64,000 nucleotides of DNA from Selaginella tamariscina (lineage: Eukaryota; Streptophyta; Lycopodiopsida; Selaginellales; Selaginellaceae), in assembly GCA_003024785.1 (NCBI GenBank), contig PUQB01000414.1:124001-188000 (forward strand). The letters run 5' to 3'. Every line of letters begins with the position of its first letter. Positions within the stretch are counted from its first letter, which is position 1. Positions 47,001 through 59,769 of this stretch are shown here, in pieces. Below the pieces are notes generated by a model. It was not told where the DNA came from. It was given only the letters and a program-made list of their open reading frames with translations, and searched no databases. The position numbers were made by a program, and so were the translations under genes.

Positions 47001-49050
47001 CTAATGTTGAACTGCTAGATGAATGGGAAACTCATCAAGTTTTTTCATTGGTGGCCCATATAAAGCAATTCTCAACAGAGAATCTATAGTGCTAGTTTTC
47101 AATCTGTTTCTCCACTTATCTTTGATATGGCTCAGCTTGCTTAATCCTCTTTCACAGATAGCTGTACTACAACACTAAACCATTCCAAGTCCTCCCAACT
47201 TAACAAGCTCTGAGTACTTCTCTTGATAAGCTCTCACAGACATAAAATCTTCGTCACCTCCAAGAAACCTTTTCCTTGCCATTCTGTTGAAGCTTGAACT
47301 TTGAACTTCTTGTACTTAGCTAGAACAACTTCCTTAGATAAGAGCTTGAGAAAGCTCTTCCCAGCAACCTGTTTGTCTTCTCCATAAAACCTCAAAAGAG
47401 CATCAACTTCCAAAATACCATAATCCTTCAAAGCTCTATTACTTGTAGGCATATGCAAAGGACTAAGTGCTTTGAAGTTCTCCAAGACACATGCCTCCTT
47501 AAACCTTCTCTTTAAACTCTCCACCACCACTTTTGAGAAGTCTTGCTGGAACTGGAGAGCCAAATCTAAATCCGTTTTTCCATCCACACTTCTATCTAGC
47601 TCAATCCCTCTATAAAAGCATCCTTTCACAGCCCCTCTAAGTGCATGCAATTGTCCATCTACTGGACCATAATCAGGAACAAGTACATACCCTTTGCTGT
47701 CTGTCTTTGAGGCATCCATAGGTGCTTCCTCTAGAAACTCCATCTCTATTTGTCTGACTAGTCCTGCCACTAAGGTTACGTCCAAAAAGTCAAGGTTCAA
47801 GTCAGTGACCAACGTAAAACATCAGCCAGAAAATGCAATACATAAACCACTGTAAAATCTGCTAGCTTCTGGAAAAGAGTAGGTTTCTCCTCTTCAAGAT
47901 CTCCATGACAGGCTCAAAGTTTGTACAAAGCTTGTCAACAGCTGCATGTCTAGACAACCATCTGGTCCCTTGAATTGCTTCAAGCTTACTTGGAATATAA
48001 GCAAGTTCTTCCTGTAAGCTTTGCAAGTGACTTGATCTTTGAGAGCTCCTAAAAAAAAGGCTGCTACAGAATTCACCAATTTATCCACTCTTGTCATCAT
48101 CTCTTTGCACCTCACATCCTTTGCACAATCCCCACTGCCAGATTACTTCTATGAGCTACACAATGCAAAGATGTGATGAAAGGATTGACTTGCTTCAACC
48201 TTGTAGCAACTCCAGTATTTCTCCCTACCATCACAGAGGCTCCATCGCTGCCAAATGCTACTAGCTTGCTCATGTCCAAACCAAGCTCCATAATTTTCTT
48301 GAAAATAGCCTGCATTATTATCTGTTAAGGCTAATAATCCTAAATAAGCATGCTTAACTTCGGCCTCTTCAACGTAGCAAACATAGCAAATCAAGTGCTG
48401 AACAGTGCTTATATCTGTGGCCTCATCAATCATAAGCCCAAACCAAGGACTTTGATTGATCCTTTGAGAAACATTCTTCTCTAAAATGTGGCTGATGCTA
48501 GAGATGAACTTTTTGCATGCCTTGTCATTGTTGTAATGTGAAGGCAAATGACAACCAGTAGACTTCAAGAGCAAGCACAAAGATTGAAACTTGTTGAGGG
48601 AGAGATCCTCTTTTCCAACAAATAAAGCAGCCTTGAAGAGTGTTGTTAGCTGCTCATCCACATGAACTTGCTGCTTCTAACAACTGTATCCAAAGAACCT
48701 TTTCCTTTTTCCATCAACCATATGGCATTCTTGCTTCTAGCATGTTCTGAAAGGCTGAAGTTCTGATATTTGTAGCTCCATTCTTGCCAAAAGCAGTCCT
48801 GTTACCCCTATCCTGCTTGCAAGCTACACAAAACACTCTTCCTTTATCATAATCAAATCTCAGCACCCAAGCTTGATTTCCAAAGCTTTCTTGCATCTCT
48901 GATCCTGTTTTCTTCAGGCTCTTGATTTTCAATCACCACCTCAGCTTCCTGATTCAATGTTTTTCTACTCTGCCAAACCAGCTATCCAATGGTCCATTTC
49001 TCATTTTTTTCTCTTACTTCGTGCTCAAGCTCATGTTGCTCATTCTCCAT
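47001..49050 (-). mobile_element. Decayed hAT-superfamily transposase (DUF4371/ZMYM1-like)
   Basis: Minus-strand coding remnants lie in several frames. A start-like MENEQHELEHEV is at 49050. A TTF-type zinc-finger piece follows (RVFCVACKQDRGNRTAFGKN, about 48840-48780). The RNase-H-like catalytic region reads WFGLMIDEATDISTVQHLIC (about 48450-48400), VAFGSDGASVMVGRNTGVAT (about 48250) and LHCVAHRSNLAVG (about 48160). The C-terminal hAT dimerisation domain is ICERGLSKLSHIKDKWRNRL (about 47160-47105), ending at 47001. These are hallmarks of hAT transposases. Frames change at least five times with in-frame stops, so it is probably inactive. I could not find convincing terminal inverted repeats or an 8-bp target duplication. 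Confidence 0.85.
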
Positions 49051-49063
49051 AAGATTTGATACA

Positions 49064-49188
49064 TTCTAAAGGAATATATGAAAATATATTTAATTAATGT
49101 GAACTACTCAATTACTACGTTGAACTACTCAATGCAGTACGTTGTAGTTCACATTAATTAAAGTATATTTTTATATATTCTTTAGAAT
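49064..49188. repeat. Inverted repeat with ~45-bp arms (hairpin, MITE-like)
   Basis: The left arm (about 49064-49108, CTAAAGGAATATATGAAAAT...GTGAACTAC) is the near-perfect reverse complement of the right arm (about 49144-49188, GTAGTTCACATTAATTAA...TTCTTTAG). Between them is a loop of about 35 bp with repeated GAACTACTCAA and TACGTTG words. It lies 14 bp beyond the first codon of the hAT remnant, so it could belong to that element's end or be a separate small element. Confidence 0.85.
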
Positions 49189-49749
49189 ATTCAATAGCAT
49201 ATTTAGAAATATACTACTATTATAAAAAGTATTTCTTAAAAAGTTTAAATTAAACCTTCAAACTTTCCTTTTATATTAAATTAAGAAGGCAGTTTTCCTA
49301 TATTTAAAAAATGTAAAAGGAACCACTTCCTATAATTATTTCTGGAACCTGAAAATTTAAAAAATAAAACGGTAGCATGTCATAGTCCCCGGAATTTGGC
49401 GAACACTGGTGATGCTTCATAAGTTGTGCAGTTTCACTTGTTTTGTTATACATAAACGCGCACACATCAAGACCATGCAACTAATTTAATTCCTAGTTAA
49501 TTTCAAAGTACAATTTTCTTAATTATTAATTGTATTTAATACAAAGTAAACATATAGATGCTTACATATAGAGCCTCCTCTTCATAGAATTATAATACAT
49601 TTTCATACTTCAACATAGTATTTATTTATGTCTCTTTAAATAATTAAGACTAATTCAAGTCATATAAACAATTGTATGTACAACAAATAGAAATAACTAA
49701 CATTAAACATAATTAAACCTTATTAACGAACATTAAACATAAGTGTATT

Positions 49750-50008
49750 TCACTTGTTAGCGAGCTCTCCTGCAAAGCTCTCAGCTTGGGACTGTAACTC
49801 CTGTGTCTTCTCATTATAGCCTGAATTGAGCAAGCATAGTTGATCTTCATAAACTAATATTAATTTCAATATTAATTGTAATCAAATAAATTAAGTATAG
49901 TTAACCTAATAAATGAATATTAATTTATATGTTTGTATCGATTGGCCTTTCTCCACGTTCCATCCGCTTGTCCCTTGCTTGAGCAGCTATTGAAGAGCTT
50001 CCAGCCAT
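49750..50008 (-). pseudogene. Fragment resembling the R-SNARE-like C terminus of tomosyn/Lgl proteins
   Basis: Two minus-strand pieces. MAGSSSIAAQARDKRMERGE begins at 50008 and stops shortly after RPIDTN. A second piece follows an AG acceptor at about 49823 (YNEKTQELQSQAESFAGELA), with stop at 49750-49752. The pattern ARxKLxERGExL then EKTxELQxxAxxFA is that of the C-terminal SNARE-like coil of plant tomosyn/Lgl proteins. No donor site joins the pieces in frame and nothing upstream encodes the beta-propeller part, so I read it as a transposed or decayed gene end. A short functional two-exon gene cannot be excluded. Confidence 0.4.
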
Positions 50009-50948
50009 GTCTTATGTGTGTGAGTGTGAGAGAGAACTTAGTGCGTTATTGCTTGCCTTTCTATATAGCATTGTAGAAATGTGTGCAACCCACATGCATG
50101 CATATTGAAGGAATTGCCATACCCAATTTCTTGAGAAATCTTATTTCTTACAAAAATTAATCTATATACAATAGGTCCATAAAAAACATTTATATCACAA
50201 TATAATATAATTATTTTAAAAACTATTTCTATTATGGTTTTTTTAACATTTAACATTTAATAAACTTCATTTATTTCATATACAATATATTATGAATTAA
50301 AAATATATTTTTAATTAATATTGTTATTTTAAAAGGATATATTTTTTATATATGTTTATGACTAAAGTGTATATATGTAAATTTAAAACTTTTAAGAAAA
50401 AATATATGTAAATATAAATTTATAATCATAAACATGAATATGATAAATTTCAAGGATACAAATGTAATTTCCTTATTAATTATGCTTATAAGAACATGTG
50501 CCCATGTGTACAAAATATAACAGACCTGAATGTCAAAATTTAATAGGTTATATTTGAGACTTAAATATAATAAAATATAAATGAAATTTTTATTAATTTT
50601 TTAAAAATATTTTTTAATTTTTAATTTTGAAATTTACAACGTTTTAAATTAAAGTTCCATGGATATATATCTAAATATAAATTTTAATTAAAATTAATTA
50701 GTTCATAATATTTTTAATTTAAATCATAAACATATATATAGATATATTTTTAGTTAATATTATTATTTTAAAAATTAAAATATTACGATTGAAGTTTTGA
50801 AAAGGTATATGTAATTTCAACTTTTTTAAAAAGGTATATATGTAAATATAAAACTTTTAAGGATTACTCATGTTAACTTTATATCATTAGTAAACTTTAA
50901 AGTATTAAATCTTATTAATAAATTGTGAATATACACAATATACTAGTT

Positions 50949-51007
<59 letters not shown>

Positions 51008-52666
51008 TCAAAAAGATTCCATTGTATAACACGTGCATATCATAAAGATATTTTTATGTATATAATGTGTCTGCCATTACATGTGTATATGTAGTGAATG
51101 ATAATAATAAATTTATAACTTATATGTATTCATATATAACTAACTCGATTGAAATAAACACATTCTTATATATATATATATGTATAGATAAGGGATATTT
51201 AAGGTTTTATAAAGGGAGTGAGAGAGCAAGGTACATCCATATATTCATATAGTTTTTACTTATAATTGAATGAAGAAGTTTTCTTAAATTTTCTTAAGGA
51301 AATTTTTTTGGGTTATTAGGATTTTTAATTAAAATTTCGTATATTTTTTTTTAACTTTCTATTTACAATCCATAGTTTTATATTAAAAATTGGCATTCTC
51401 TTTGAGTTTCTATTGAAAATATGTATTTCAGTTGAAACTATTTATTTTTTTTTATTTTTCTTTTTCAAATTTGTAACTTTTTTAATTACAAATTTTTGTT
51501 CTTTTTAATTCTTTATTGAAACTTTATATTTTTTCCCAATACATTATGAGTGTGAAGATGGTAATCTATATGGATAAACATAAAAATGTAACTCTGTCTT
51601 AATAAGAAAATAAATATATTTGGTGTATATGTGAATGCTGATGAAAAAATTAATAAACTATCACCAGTTAAGATCGTTCAGTTTGAGTTGTCTTTTTATT
51701 TAACATATCTTGCATAATATTAATTGCTAAAATATGTTAAGACATGCAAAATGTGGTGAATGATTAAGTTTAAATATTTTAAACACAAATTAATATTAGC
51801 TAAATTTTATGTTTTCAAAATGTAAAAGTTATTTTCTTAAAATCTTATATTGGTTAAAGATTAATTAAATTACTAAATTTATAAAAATTTAATTATATAT
51901 CTAAATTAAGGTTTAATATAAAATTATGTCCACTGTGCAGTACAGATCTCAACCGTTGATCTTAAGGTCAAAAAGGGTTTATGAGATCTCAACCGTTGAT
52001 CTTAAGGTCAAAAAGGGTTTATGAGATCTCAACCGTCCGTCTAAACGGATTTAAGGGTATATATATGAGAAATTAGGGCCCATAAAGAGGGCGTCGGATT
52101 CAAGAGCGTGAGGGTGTCGGATTCAAGAGCATCGGAGGCACTCTTTCTGCTCATACTCACACAAATTAGATAGTTCGATTAGATTAGCCATTTCCTTTTG
52201 CTGCATCCGGCAGCTGTTTCTTTGAGGATTCCTATGAATCCGAGCATCGAGATCCTTGAATTCAGAACTGGATCAGCGATTCTATGGATCCGAATGCAGG
52301 AAAATCGTCAGATTAGGGATTCTGAGTCCAATCCGGTTCTGAAAATGGCATGTCGGACGTCTCCCACACAGCACACGCACGCCCTAGTTTGGCTTTGTAT
52401 AGATGGAGGATATGGAATTGTGTATACATTAATATATATATCACTGACGATAAAGAACGCTATATATATAGATAGACACATACACATACGTGCATATGTA
52501 CCATGTTGTTAACGACATACATTATGGAAGATATACATAAACATATGCATGTTTGAAATGAACTGATGTTTTCTTTTTTATCAGGTTTTATGCCCATTGA
52601 TTCAAATACACTCTTCGCAAAGAAGCTTACCTAAAGTACACAAAAAGGAAAAATTAAAAGAACAAT
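50009..52666. other. AT-rich intergenic region with an (AT)n tract; 3' part holds a duplicated leader sequence
   Basis: No gene is supported over about 2.6 kb. An uninterrupted (TA)n tract of about 27 units spans 50950-51002. The 3' portion (51930-52200) is less AT-rich and contains tandem repeats (listed separately), probably part of the promoter or leader of the gene starting at 52667. Small open frames at 52198-52512 and 52597-52800 are not convincing. Confidence 0.6.
51946..52045. repeat. Tandem direct repeat, ~42-bp unit, 2.4 copies
   Basis: GATCTCAACCGTTGATCTTAAGGTC...AAAAAGGGTTTATGA appears twice in succession from 51946, then a third start GATCTCAACCGT at 52024 diverges into CCGTCTAAACGG. 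The unit contains CAACCG, a core like a MYB-binding or CCG-rich element. The sequence GTGTCGGATTCAAGAGC is also doubled just downstream, at about 52091 and 52113. Confidence 0.9.
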
Positions 52667-54345
52667 ATGGTCAGTACAAACACACACATATGCAATTTAA
52701 TATGCATTTGTTAATCTCTCATAATTTAATTTTGATTCGGTGTATATTAGGCTTCTTCTACCTTCAAAGATGTCTTCATCCCCGTAGACAATGGGCTTAG
52801 CGTGAAACTACCAGACATACGAGTGAAAGAGAAAGGAGGCCTAGTGTGTGCTCGTCTGGATAATAAACGAGGCTCAAAACCCATTATGGTAAACCTAAAA
52901 CAATATATTATTTACGCATTTAGATACATACATAAATACACCATAGTTTTTTTATATATAGATATAAAAATATAACTTTCACTGTAATAATAATAATAAA
53001 CGATTCTATTTGTTTAATATATAAATAAATAAATTGTATACCATGTCCCTGTTGAAGTAGAAAATCTCACTCAGAAATTGCTGTTTTGAGCATATTACTT
53101 TCAAGATTCATAATAAAATTTAAACAATGCATAATCTTTGGAGTAGAAATTCTCATTTGCAACCAGTGTGGACAACACAATGCATTATTGTTATATGAGA
53201 AACACACTCCTTAATATGTTAAGCAAGCCGCAACTCTTTGTACTTTCTGTCAAAGTAAAAATGCTTTATATATAATGCTATAATATATATAATAAGAATG
53301 AACATGTTTTAATAAACACTAATATGTTTTATAATTAGACGGAGCTTGTTACAATTGAAGGCATTGTCATAGTTTTATCAATCGACATCCCATACAAGAT
53401 TCACAAGAGTAAGTGAAGAATATTACACACATAACTCTATAAAATGATATTCTTTTGTATTTTGTTTTCAGAGGCTAGTCTATTTGCTTCAGTGAGGCAC
53501 GTCTTCTTACGGAAGTTTTTGGAAGAAACTATTCGAGAGCTTGGATTTTCAGTTGCAGCCCTGGTAATAGCATTTGACAGGTATGAAACATATAATATTG
53601 TCAACATAAGATGCATATATATATAAGTATGTGTTATAATGCTTACAGTTATGTGTTTTTTAAGGACGGAAAAACGTTTACAAACAGAAATGCAAGAGAG
53701 GTTACAAAGTCCTCAAAAATATAAGTATGATGAAGAGGAAGACAAGGACCATCCGCTTCACACTTTGGAGGTATTTTAATTAATTTATAAATGTTTGAAG
53801 TTTTTTTGATATACTTATTAAAACACAAATGCACAGATGTATGATACATACTTGTTTATGTAGCACAACCTTTGGGCTACGGATTTAAATGCCCATGTAG
53901 CAGCCGTGTATGGGAATCAGGTTATTTCTTATGGAAGTGGCTGTTTTATTCCTGTTGTGATGAATGGGCAAGGCATGCAGGTATGTATAATTTGTATATT
54001 GCAATATATGTGCATGTATATGTGATAACTGAAATATTGTTCGTGTAGTGGTTGAAGGAGGAGCCAATTCCTTTAGAGGTAATATTTAATTAATGATTTG
54101 AATTGATATTTACTAAATGTATATTTATTTATTTTATTTTTTTATTGTTAGAAAGACGATCTCCTTATGTTGCTACCTAAGACCTGGAGTGGTAAAGATG
54201 ATACAATTTTAGAAACAACGAAAATCAGCGTAAGTACATGTTATGTTGTGGACTATAATAAATGTATATAATGCAGGATTTCAAGCTTCGCAATACTTTG
54301 GTGGGTTTGTCTAAATTGATACAAGTGACGAATCGGTGTTTGTAG
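52667..54345 (+). CDS. Nine-exon gene for a 239-residue protein of unknown function
   Basis: Exons: 52667-52669 (only the ATG), 52751-52888, 53339-53408, 53472-53580, 53665-53770, 53864-53980, 54049-54078, 54152-54229 and 54277-54345. They total 720 nt and the frame is intact. The predicted start is MASSTFKDVFIPVDNGLSV; the upstream frame has a stop, so the ATG directly at the exon edge is the best start. Further segments are GLVCARLDNKRGSKP, FLRKFLEETIRELGFSVAAL, LWATDLNAHVAAVYGNQVIS, YGSGCFIPVVMNGQGMQWLK and LLMLLPKTWSGKDDTILE. The protein is soluble and mixed alpha/beta, with no signal peptide. I do not recognise the family. Confidence 0.78.
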
Positions 54346-54898
54346 TGTGTAAATTACAATGTTGTGTGTTTCTATTAAATTCCAATATTTAGTGCGTACA
54401 TAGATAGCTAACTAATACAAGGGCTATAATAAGTATATTAGCATACATAAAGTATTTAAAAGTTGCATAAACTTGAACATCCATATACACACACTTAAAC
54501 ACCGCGTGTACACACACAAAAAACAAAGACCCCAAGGGTCGTACATGAAGTAGGCATGTAAGTCTTTATATGTGTGTGTGTATAGATATAAATATATATA
54601 TATATAATTTCCTAAAGATGAGGTGTGTGTGGGTGGCTTTAACATGAGGCGTGTGTGTATACAATATATTAGTTTATATTTAAAAGTAACCCTTCAAAAT
54701 GATATATATACGGACAGGATTAGGGCTCGTGGATTGAGAGCTGGAATATACAAGGTATATCATATACATGTAAAACCATGTATATGATCATAAACAACGT
54801 TAATTGGTTACATATAACATGATACAAACCTTGCAAAATACATGTACGGCTTCATGTACACACTGCAAAAAGTACATGCTGGTATGGTATGAAAGAAT
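54346..54898. other. Convergent intergenic spacer
   Basis: 3' flanks of the nine-exon gene (+) and AUG5 (-). AT-rich with short TA/TG runs. An open frame at 54424-54645 (-) is microsatellite-derived. Confidence 0.5.
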
Positions 54899-55382
54899 TT
54901 ACAGGAGCTGCTTCTCGTAGAAAGCATTCTGGAGCTGCTTCACGTGAGCAAGCCACGCGGCCACATTTTGACCATCCACCGTTATCCAATCCACGGCTGT
55001 CGCTGCTGGCTGTTCCCACCATTCATTCACCTGTATCAATACACACGCACACGTACACACGCATGAGAGCAGAAGTGCGTGTGCGTGCGGCGAGTTCGGT
55101 ATACGTACAACTATGCTATAACACTGATTGAGATATGGTGTAGATATATGTATACATTAAAATATGACTCACCAGGCCTCGGACTCGCATGCAATCTTCC
55201 AAACATTTCTGTGCTTCTTGGACGGCGTGTTTTAGATCGGGTAGCCACTCCTGAAGAGCAATAAGTTCTTGCTCCTTGGTCATGTCAGCACACGCATTTG
55301 CTTCCTAAAACAACCAAGTTCTGAGATGTGTGTGCGTGTGTAGAATATATTATTAATTCATGATATATTACCTTGTAAACTT

Positions 55383-55435
<53 letters not shown>

Positions 55436-56109
55436 CGGTGGATTTAATGAGTTATGAAAAGCACATACACCGTAGTGATTGTTGAAGCCAGAATTCATAA
55501 CATATACCATGAATCATTCGTGAATGTCACATTGCATCTACATGTAAATATTTGTACCTTTCATATTCAGGTCGGGAAGCATTTGCCGCAGCCAGTAGTG
55601 TCCTTCCGCTACCTACAAGATCTCGTAGCGTTTGGACCATGTTGATGGACTTCGCAAGATTGTCTAGAAGATTAGCAGGCGATGTACAAGGCCTCAAACA
55701 AAACCTCAATGCTTCCACAATAGCAACCATACCAGCATCTTGTGTTTCAGATCCTGATACAAACGTAATCTATAATTAAGTATAACAAATCATATTAAGC
55801 TAACCATATCAAGCAATACACAATTAAGTCTATCACCTATTTGATGTATATCTAATTGATATATATCAAATATGCATCATCTCCCTCCTCCTACTCCCTC
55901 CCTCCCTCACACACAAATAAATAATACTCGCATGCAACATATATACCTGACGAATATTGAGATGCGGCAGCGATTCGACAAATGGACGGCATCGCAGACG
56001 GGTCGCCTGCACCAGCTCTAGCAGCCATCATATCTGCATTCCTTTCTGCTGCAGCTATTGTCTCTGGACCGATACTAGTGCTTATCCCCATTGCCTCCAA
56101 AAGAGCCTG

Positions 56110-56148
<39 letters not shown>

Positions 56149-59100
56149 TTCTATGTAAATTTGTACCCAACCTAAACATTATAACCGATCTCTCTCTCTC
56201 TCACTACATACATACATGTGTGTGTGTGTGTGTGCGCGTGCGTGCGTATGGATGTGACTACATATGTAACATGTTGATATTACCTGGCTATGTATTACAC
56301 ATAACACATTTCTTTATAGGATAGACACATAATACAGCATGTGGAACATGTAAAGATATAGTATAATATAATGCATTAGCACATCTCAACAGCATGTATA
56401 AATATACACGTATATATACCATGTGAGACGTGCACTAGCAACTAACATGTATGAATTAGTTCCACCCACACCCACACACCCACACGTGCCTCTGTGTTAC
56501 CTGGGGGTGACAGGAAGCATATATAATCTGTTGTCTGGACTCCGCAAGAAAATCGTGGCCTCTCGTTCAAGTAAATCTCGAGCATTGGCAGCTTTTTCTT
56601 GTACCATGTTACACAGTGGAACTATTGTGTTTGCGGAATGCTCCAAAGCTGCACTTGCGTGTCGTTCCCATGATGATGCAGCTGCCTACAAAAAAGTATA
56701 ATGGTATCAAACGAATAAAATGACAATGGAAGATACATAATAACGTATTAGAAAATGTAGAAGTTTATGAGCTGTTTATGCAATTTTCCTAAATTTTTTC
56801 GCTAAACGTAAACACAATATAGAGTCATATCGGGATATGTTCTCCTCTGTTTGAACTAAATATCTATATACACACATACACATACACACGCACATACGCA
56901 CGCAGCAGGCACACACACAAGTACCTACCATGTTCGTTCGAATAAGAGCAGTGTATATGGACTCTAGCTCCATACGGCGAGCATCAAATTCCTCAATTCT
57001 TTTCCACTTTTGCCTTAAAGAATCCTCCGCTTGCTTTCGTTCTTCGCATAGCTTCTTTAAACGCTGAACTTCACATGACAAAGTTGCAACACTTGCCTTC
57101 ACTCCTGCTAACTGCCGCTCTTTGGAATATACCTCTAGCTATATAGTAATCACGTAAAAAATGATACATAACAGATATCATATATAACGTATACAAATGA
57201 TATAAGACAGCACTGATATTGACGTATCATTGTTAAAACGATGGAAACACCTCTCCCTAAACGTCTGTCTGGTTTATATACCTACAGAGTATGTCTGTTA
57301 GATTTATGATGAATACTACAACGTTCATGTGTATGTGTGGTATCTCTCTACATTCTTCTCAAAGATTCAGGTATATATATATATATAACAATGTATGCAT
57401 GTTTATATATATGTACTCATATACTTTCAATTATGTAACTCATGTCCCTACAAAATAATAATAGGGCAAACTACTGAAAATTACAGTAAAAACCACTCCA
57501 CCCTTATATGCATTACAGTTACATATATACACACATTTTTCGAAGTTCAAAATGAAACACTATGTGTATTACATATGTATGTACATACGTAACGTTGTAT
57601 ATGCGCGTATATATGGGTTGCTTATACCTGTAAGGATATACATAAGTTAGGTATGTGTGAGAATCAGATGTATCACATCCATATCATATAAAATGCATAT
57701 ATACGCACTACACATATAGACGTACACAATAGCTATTCCCTTTGCACTTGGAATGTGCATATTAAAATCACGAGGGCGCGTAATATAACTAACCCATAAT
57801 GGTTTTCTAGCAGTCTTCCGTAAATAATAAATCACATACACGCGCGGGTGCACACACACTCACACGGAGTTGGTTTACCTCTAATTGTCGAAGTCCTCCC
57901 TCGTTATCCACCAACTCCCCATTAAGAGCTCCATGTTGCATTGATTTCAACAAACTCTCGCTTAATGCTTTTGCTTCAGCAGCTTGATTAAGTGCCTCTT
58001 CTGTTGCCATGAACTGCTGCACATGAGCTTTCTGCAAAAAAATAGATAACAACCACATAAAACCATCTAAATGTATGTGTGTGCTTACATATGTACGTCT
58101 GCTTCTATCGACAGTACACAAACACACACACACACACACAACCTGTCTTTCACGAAGTTGCCAGTTAGTTCTCCTGTTCGACATGTCTAATCCGACACGA
58201 CTGCTAAGCTTTTTCCCAGAAGGGGTCTCGTCAGGGTCTGTTGAAAGATCCTCTGTTATTTTGTTGTTCTCGTACTTATATCTGCAAAAACCGACTCTTG
58301 TTAAATAACGGTCCATTTATTTCATGTGCAGTATAAACCCCGTAATTTTAACTAATAATAATAATAATTAATGTTAATTGTTGTTAACAGTGTTACATGA
58401 CAATCTGTATCTGTAAATATATATCCTACACACATTACACACCGCTTAAAACCTTTCGTATCATATGCTTAATTAACAAAACGTGCCCATATCTCTAAAG
58501 AAAAATGTAGTGTGGCACGAGTTTTACATGATAAGGAATGTATAAACAGCAACTTAGATTTAAAGTTATATAGCAACTTAACAAGTATGACTTAATTTAC
58601 TTGTTAAAAGACTTAAATATACATCTATGTATATACAAATATCAATATATACATTCATATTCGTAACAGTAAAATGTACATGGATACATATAAATATGTA
58701 TATGTATATGTTAAGCATATGTGTAGATATGCATAACATACATAGATACACATGCATATACAGACGCATAAACATACATACCTTAGCTTCTCTGCATCTG
58801 CTCTGATGTCAATCCTTTCAGTTTCCTTGGTGATCATAGCAACAACACGAGCAGTGTAAGTTGCGATTGCACGTAGGAGCTGTGCAGGATTCTTCAAAAG
58901 GCTTTGCGCAGATTCCTTAATCTCATCCGATAACGCTTCTTCCACGTCAAAGCCCAACTTTGCAACTTCTAGCTGAGCTTCTCCTTGTGACTCTCTTCCT
59001 TCATATGCAGGAAATGTACTTTTTATCTGGCAATAATAAGAACCATTGTTCTTAATACAATATAGTAATAATAATAATAGGAAGAGAAATGCAAACATGT

Positions 59101-59158
59101 ATATAAACTATGTAGTCAGACATGCAGCTAGTTTATATGTACAATACACATGTTATAT

Positions 59159-59205
<47 letters not shown>

Positions 59206-59722
59206 CTTTCCTTATATATATATATATATATTATATATATAATATATTATAATATATATATATATACATATATATATTTGTATGTAGTTAATTACATGAC
59301 TACAGTTTCATATACAAGGAGTATCATTTTACCTTTTCAGTTATTTGTGAGGCTAGCAATTCGCAAGCCTTTCGTATACTGCGTTCTTGTGCAGTCTCTA
59401 TGAAGATCTGATCATCGGTTACATGCCCACCAACTTTCATCGACGTGGCAAAGACAGCATTTTCCTGTTCTTTTCTAAATTCTGCTTCTTTTCTTAGTTT
59501 TCCCCTTTGTGCTTCCCTTGCATGATCAACGTATCTATGCAGTCTCCTACGATATTCTGCAAATATCCTCACTGTCTGTTCACATCTTTGGTCATATGAC
59601 TCAAGCTGGACTTGCTTGTGCCTGAGGATAACATTAAATTGTTATTTTATATACATACCAGCTAATTAATATATAACCAAACTATCACTTATCTATAGAC
59701 TAAGAGATTAACGCATACATAA

Positions 59723-59769
<47 letters not shown>

